From Candidatus Latescibacterota bacterium (GTDB lineage: Bacteria; JAAXHH01): 46,646 bases of DNA. Made by a program: the position numbers and the translations under genes. Under the pieces are notes generated by a model. It was not told the DNA's origin and ran no database searches. It was given only the letters and a program-made list of their open reading frames with translations. Location of the stretch: the NCBI GenBank assembly GCA_022823465.1, contig JAJEHX010000017.1, forward strand, positions 1-46,646, given 5' to 3'. Every line of letters starts with the position of its first letter. Within the stretch, counting starts at the first letter, position 1. Shown here one piece after another: positions 42,996-46,646 of the stretch.

Positions 42996-44182
42996 TCGGT
43001 CGCCCTATCGACTGATTCTATAGTTACCAGCGATTTAAAATGCTCAGGATTGAAACGGAATCGCCTAAGGAAGACATCTAGGATGTCCTGAAAGTGTTTC
43101 TTGTCCTCATCGAGCAATTCGGAGGATTCGAAATGCGAATAACCACCATGACTGTACAGGTTTAAAAAACGACGGTGCAATTTGGCGTCGAATCCGTGAC
43201 CATCGTCTTGTATACACTCCTCAAAGCGTTGATATCCGTGAAAACTGGCCGCCTTCTCAGCAATAGCGCGAAGTGAATTGTAATGCCGCTTCTCGACGTG
43301 TCCCCGTTTAGCATCTTTGTACAACTCTATCAATGCGGAAATATGGTGGAAAAAGGGCGTTGCACCAGTGTCTCGGAGTACGAAGGTGTCATTATCGCTC
43401 TCCTTTCCGAGGAAGAGGCGTCGACATTTCTCACTCCTCAATTCGTTCCACAAAACATTATGAAACAGCGGGTGATGCGTAGAAATGACAACACCGGGTG
43501 GATCAGTTGCATCTCGAAGAAGGTTGACAAGGTGCACAGCAACTTGAACCGCATTCTGATCGTCAAGAGACGAAATTGGATCATCGATGTAGAGATACTT
43601 GACCCACTTGTAGGCATCAAGGTCGGAGTCAAGCACTAGCTGCAGGATTGCTACAAAAAAGCACCAGACAAAGATACTCTCTTCACTTCGAGACACCTTA
43701 ATACCCTCAATCTTCTCCAGCCTAGGGTTATTTTCTACTACAGTGAGAACATCACGAGAAAACACAATTCTACCAGTCTTGAGTTTTCCATCCTCAGTGT
43801 CAGTATCAAGGATCATCTCGAAGTCAAAGTCTGCATATCGATCCAAGATGGTACGAATGCGTGTCTCTACTTCGTATTCCTCTAGTGCCTCGAAAAATCG
43901 GGATGCTGTATTCAGAATGAGAAATCGATTTTGGTCATGCTCAAGATCATTGTTCCACGTGAACAGGTCCTCGGTGAAGGCGTTGAAGTAGAGCGTGTCG
44001 CCGCGTTGTTTGGTTTCGCCATCGGTATTCACACCTTTGCCGATGTTCTTGAATGCGGTGGATAGCCGGGTCTTGCCCGTGCCGTTATAGGCGTAAAGCA
44101 GGATGAACTTCTTGTTCTCCAGCTCTTGCCGCAGGTGTGCGGCGAGGTTTTTGAGGTCCGTGAACGGGGTTGCGTCGTTCAT
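42992..44182 (-). CDS. AAA ATPase inside the type I operon, PrrC/anticodon-nuclease-like
   Basis: A 396-residue ABC-type ATPase of the AAA_13 group. Walker A YNGTGKT (residues 32-38), signature-like IKVSRSEESIF (161-171), Walker B YLYIDDPISSLDD (197-208) and H-loop STHHPLF (234-240) are visible. No long coiled coil or zinc hook is present, which excludes RloC. In the C-terminal part Arg305-x3-Glu309 and His345 occur in the order and near the spacing of the Arg320/Glu324/His356 triad reported for E. coli PrrC. PrrC cuts tRNA-Lys when a phage disables the type I enzyme it sits in. Here the gene lies between hsdS and hsdM, with 3 bases and a 4-base overlap. The nuclease activity is inferred. Confidence 0.78.
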   Translation of the reverse strand: MNDATPFTDLKNLAAHLRQELENKKFILLYAYNGTGKTRLSTAFKNIGKGVNTDGETKQRGDTLYFNAFTEDLFTWNNDLEHDQNRFLILNTASRFFEALEEYEVETRIRTILDRYADFDFEMILDTDTEDGKLKTGRIVFSRDVLTVVENNPRLEKIEGIKVSRSEESIFVWCFFVAILQLVLDSDLDAYKWVKYLYIDDPISSLDDQNAVQVAVHLVNLLRDATDPPGVVISTHHPLFHNVLWNELRSEKCRRLFLGKESDNDTFVLRDTGATPFFHHISALIELYKDAKRGHVEKRHYNSLRAIAEKAASFHGYQRFEECIQDDGHGFDAKLHRRFLNLYSHGGYSHFESSELLDEDKKHFQDILDVFLRRFRFNPEHFKSLVTIESVDRATE

Positions 44183-44185
44183 GAC

Positions 44186-45496
44186 TCACTGCCTGTCCAG
44201 CGATGGAAAGAGCTGCTGCAGCAGACCCTGCTTGTGCATCTTGAGGGCGCTGATCTTCTGCACCTGTGCGGCGAGCCGGGCGTCGAGCGAGGCAAGACAG
44301 TTGGCGATTCGCTGCTGCTCGGAAAACGCAGGCGCAGTCACTTTGACAGTTGCAAATATGCTCTTGTTTATGATTGGCACCGCCTGCTTGCCCGCAAGCC
44401 TCGTGATACGTACAGACTCCCTGTCGAGGAGGTAGTAGGCAAAGTCTGCGACAAATGCAGGGCTCGCGACAAGGGAGTTTATCTGCTGATTGGTCGCGCA
44501 TAGTCGTGAGCATTGAGCCACCTTGCCGATTGTGGATCCGATGCAAACAAACAGGATACTGTTCTTCTCGATGGGACGACACTCCGCAAAGCCTGCGGCG
44601 GTCAGTGTCGTATTAGTCTCTTCCACAAACCGTAAATCAGAGATATCCGCCGGCGAAACGAACATGAAATCGCCACCGTAGAAATCCCTTTTTGACGTCG
44701 AGGGAGTGCTCCCCGTTATGACCTCGCCCATGTTGCCAATTGTCGTCTCTTCCCACGCCCCATCTTCGCTGAATTCGGGGAAGCGGAGGCAGGGCACGGT
44801 TTCACCGGCCTGGGGGAAGAGTTGCTGCATCAGCCCTCGCTTGTGTTCCCGCAGGGTTTCTAACTTCTGGACCTCAGTCGCGATCAGATCGTCCAGTGAA
44901 CCCAAACAGTCGACTATCTTCTGCTGCTCGGCCACTGTCGGCGGGATTGGGATCGGAACAGCCGAAATTCGCTTCGCCGATATGCCGTAGACCTTCGCGC
45001 CCTGAGCTTCTTTCTTTATCCCAGCACGGACAGCAGCGGATTGGAATAGTTGCCCTCCGAAGCCAACGACAGGGACGTTCCCTCGCCGGGTCCCGAGTAT
45101 GGTGTGCGTACCAGCAACGACGCGTTCTCCCTGTAGTGAAACAACTTCGATTGCTTTTCCTACGTCGTTGAGATCTTCTGACGCGTCGGCAAGTACGATG
45201 TCGCCTTCCTCACAGAATGCGTCATCATCAAATCCTTTAGATCTGGAGCCAGGATTGACATAAGGCACATGCTCTTCACACACTTGGAACAGAGGCTTGA
45301 ACTTGGTGTGAATATCTCCGTAATGAATGTTCCTGATTGTTCCGGTCACGTAGTTAAGTTCGTCTCTCGACAGCGTGTTGGTGCGCTTAAATTCATACAG
45401 GTCCTCGAGTAGTGGGGCCGACCAGGGCGGGTCGTCTTGAAACTCTGGGAACCGCAGTTTCGGCACAAGGTGCATTGGCTTATCGGTTTTTGTCAT
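44186..45496 (-). CDS. hsdS: Type I restriction-modification specificity subunit HsdS
   Basis: A 436-residue DNA-recognition subunit with two target-recognition domains. Domain 1 spans about 15-185, followed by the conserved coiled spacer SLDDLIATEVQKLETLREHK and GLMQQLFPQAGE (about 205-240). Domain 2 (about 245-395) is followed by the second copy, SLDARLAAQVQKISALKMHK and QLFPSLD. Each domain reads half of a bipartite sequence, which cannot be predicted here. The gene overlaps hsdR by four bases and is three bases from the ATPase. It looks intact. Confidence 0.96.
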   Translation of the reverse strand: MTKTDKPMHLVPKLRFPEFQDDPPWSAPLLEDLYEFKRTNTLSRDELNYVTGTIRNIHYGDIHTKFKPLFQVCEEHVPYVNPGSRSKGFDDDAFCEEGDIVLADASEDLNDVGKAIEVVSLQGERVVAGTHTILGTRRGNVPVVGFGGQLFQSAAVRAGIKKEAQGAKVYGISAKRISAVPIPIPPTVAEQQKIVDCLGSLDDLIATEVQKLETLREHKRGLMQQLFPQAGETVPCLRFPEFSEDGAWEETTIGNMGEVITGSTPSTSKRDFYGGDFMFVSPADISDLRFVEETNTTLTAAGFAECRPIEKNSILFVCIGSTIGKVAQCSRLCATNQQINSLVASPAFVADFAYYLLDRESVRITRLAGKQAVPIINKSIFATVKVTAPAFSEQQRIANCLASLDARLAAQVQKISALKMHKQGLLQQLFPSLDRQ

Positions 45497-46506
45497 GCGC
45501 TTCCTTGCTCGTAGGCGATTAGGCCCGAAATGACCCGGCCCTGGGCTCGCTTATTCAGCACTGGAACGAGATCAGCCATCAATGCGAGCTCGCGCTCGCG
45601 GCGTTCACGCCAGTGCAGGTCGAGCGGCGCCAATAGGTCGGTGAGCTGTTCGCCGTCGAAGACCATGAGTTGAAGGATGGTGTCAACGAAGGCCGTGAGG
45701 GACTGGTTCGTCAAACCGTGGGACTGGGCGAGATCCTCGATCTCCTTGGCTTGCTTTGCGGCCTTGAACTGCTCGTATCCAGTTTGGACCGCGGCCTCGT
45801 CAAGACCTTCGCCCACCTTGAGTGAGCGGACGTACTCGGTGATCTCCTCTCGTTCGTCGAGGAACTTGGCGTCGGATTGGATCAGTCCAATAAGCTGCTC
45901 GTGGCTGAATTTGACCTTCTTGGGGTCCTGTTGGGAGTACTTGGCGATGAGCTTCATGATGTAGTCGTAGTCGATGAGGGCGGATGCGAAGAGGACGAAC
46001 TCGAAGTCGAGTTGTTCGACCTCGAGATTGGCCGGTCCGACGATTCCGCCGGGTGTGCCCTGCTGCTCTTTCAGGCGCTGGGCGGTTTCGAGGTAGGCGC
46101 CGCGGAAGGCATAGCGGTCTTCCTTGGGGAGGGCCTCCTCAATCTCCTCGCGCTGCTCGTCGGTAAGGTCAGTGTACTGGTCGAGTTGCGTCTGGAGCCG
46201 CTGAACCTCCTTGAATCGTTTGACGAACTGGATGCGGGCGTCGTCGCCCTTCAGGTTGTTCACCTGATCGGGCCTGGCTTTGAGATCCTGCGACTGCATG
46301 AACTCGCCGAGATCGTTGACGGCCTGTTTGAATTTGCCGATGACGACGGGCGCCTTGTCCACAAGCCAAATCTCGCGGGCCCGGTCGGGTTGTGCACCGG
46401 AGAAGAGCGTGATGGCCTCGTCGACGTTTTCTTGCTGCTGGCGGAAGTCGAGGATGTGGCCGTAGGGCTTGGTCGTGTTGAGAATGCGGTTGGTGCGGGA
46501 GAAGGC
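45493..46506 (-). pseudogene. hsdR: hsdR 3' fragment cut by an IS3-family insertion
   Basis: The minus-strand frame from 46506 to 45493 encodes the last 337 residues of the type I restriction subunit. Its first residues AFSRTNRILNTTKPYGHILD are the motif VI region of the helicase motor, immediately preceded by an IS end at 46507. After that comes the helical C-terminal domain that binds the methylase core (LVDKAPVVIGKFKQAV, DLTDEQREEIEEALP, then the final EQGSA). A GTG at 46362 could restart translation, but the nuclease and most of the motor are not attached. Any 5' part must lie beyond the window, across the insertion. Restriction is therefore probably lost. Confidence 0.88.
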
Positions 46507-46646
46507 TGATGTTACCCCGTTTTCGTGGACGGTTTATCATTTGGGATTCAGGCTGTTTTCTTGAGCCTCCTTTCGTAGTTTAAGGGTGAGAGATACCCGA
46601 GGGAAGAGTGTCTTCTCCGGGTGTTGTAGAAGCCCTCGATGTATTG
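46507..46646 (-). mobile_element. IS3-family insertion sequence, 3' end, continues past window
   Basis: The last 33 codons of a DDE transposase read on the minus strand from 46646 to the stop at 46548: QYIEGFYNTRRRHSSLGYLS, then YERRLKKTA. YNTRRRHSSLGYLSP is the IS3-family C-terminal signature. Behind the stop is a terminal repeat whose tip, TGATGTTACCCCGTTTTCGT, begins at 46507. Its tip joins the hsdR sequence exactly at a codon boundary. The reading frame has no damage in the visible part, so the element may still be active. Confidence 0.9.

Noticed and set aside
42992-44182. RloC as identity of the guard ATPase
   Set aside because: RloC is about twice as long and has a coiled coil with a zinc hook; neither is present here.

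Overview
This 46.6 kb window comes from a bacterium of fairly high GC for most of its length. The content (MltG, a NupC-type nucleoside permease, HrpA with its long C-terminal half, a DsbD-alpha-like thiol domain, many PhyH, TauD, M20 and ornithine-cyclodeaminase enzymes) fits a Gram-negative environmental lineage. The mix resembles marine or soil MAG phyla such as Latescibacterota or Gemmatimonadota, but no marker here fixes the phylum. I saw no rRNA, convincing tRNA or CRISPR array.

Region 1 (1-17967) is ordinary chromosome. On the minus strand are hrpA (cut by the window start), a nucleoside permease and a membrane family-2 glycosyltransferase. A membrane GT87-like mannosyltransferase starts two bases away on the plus strand. 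Then come an SDR oxidoreductase, mltG-ruvX, a TauD-like dioxygenase, an unknown membrane-anchored protein, an M20 peptidase, a dihydrolipoamide dehydrogenase without its E1/E2 partners, and a DUF255 thioredoxin-fold protein carrying a C-terminal DsbD-alpha-like domain.

Region 2 (18193-28908) is more accessory: a PcfJ-like protein, a small membrane protein, a PhyH dioxygenase, a 59-residue protein between two sets of short repeats, a ComB-like phosphatase, a ComP/ComA-like two-component pair (PDZ-containing NarL-class kinase plus LuxR-type regulator) followed by a frameshifted second regulator, an unknown protein and a voltage-gated-type potassium channel.

Region 3 (29334-35031) looks catabolic: ornithine cyclodeaminase, a C45 acyltransferase/peptidase and an M20 deacylase in one direction, and a class V aminotransferase and a dienelactone hydrolase in the other. 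Several gaps in regions 1-3 carry short degenerate tandem arrays, two of them with a 26 bp period at gene 3' ends.

Region 4 (about 35.3 kb to the end) is visibly more AT-rich and is a defence/mobile island. It holds a HigBA-type pair translationally coupled to a STAND-like ATPase, an unknown 356-residue protein, a type I HsdR N-terminal-like nuclease, and a type I restriction-modification operon in the order hsdR-hsdS-ATPase-hsdM. The internal ATPase looks like a PrrC-family anticodon-nuclease guard. Its hsdR is cut inside the helicase motif VI region by an IS3-family element that runs off the window end. Two further ends of the same IS family, in the same orientation, lie at about 35742 (fused to the shortened toxin gene) and 41043 (a decayed transposase).
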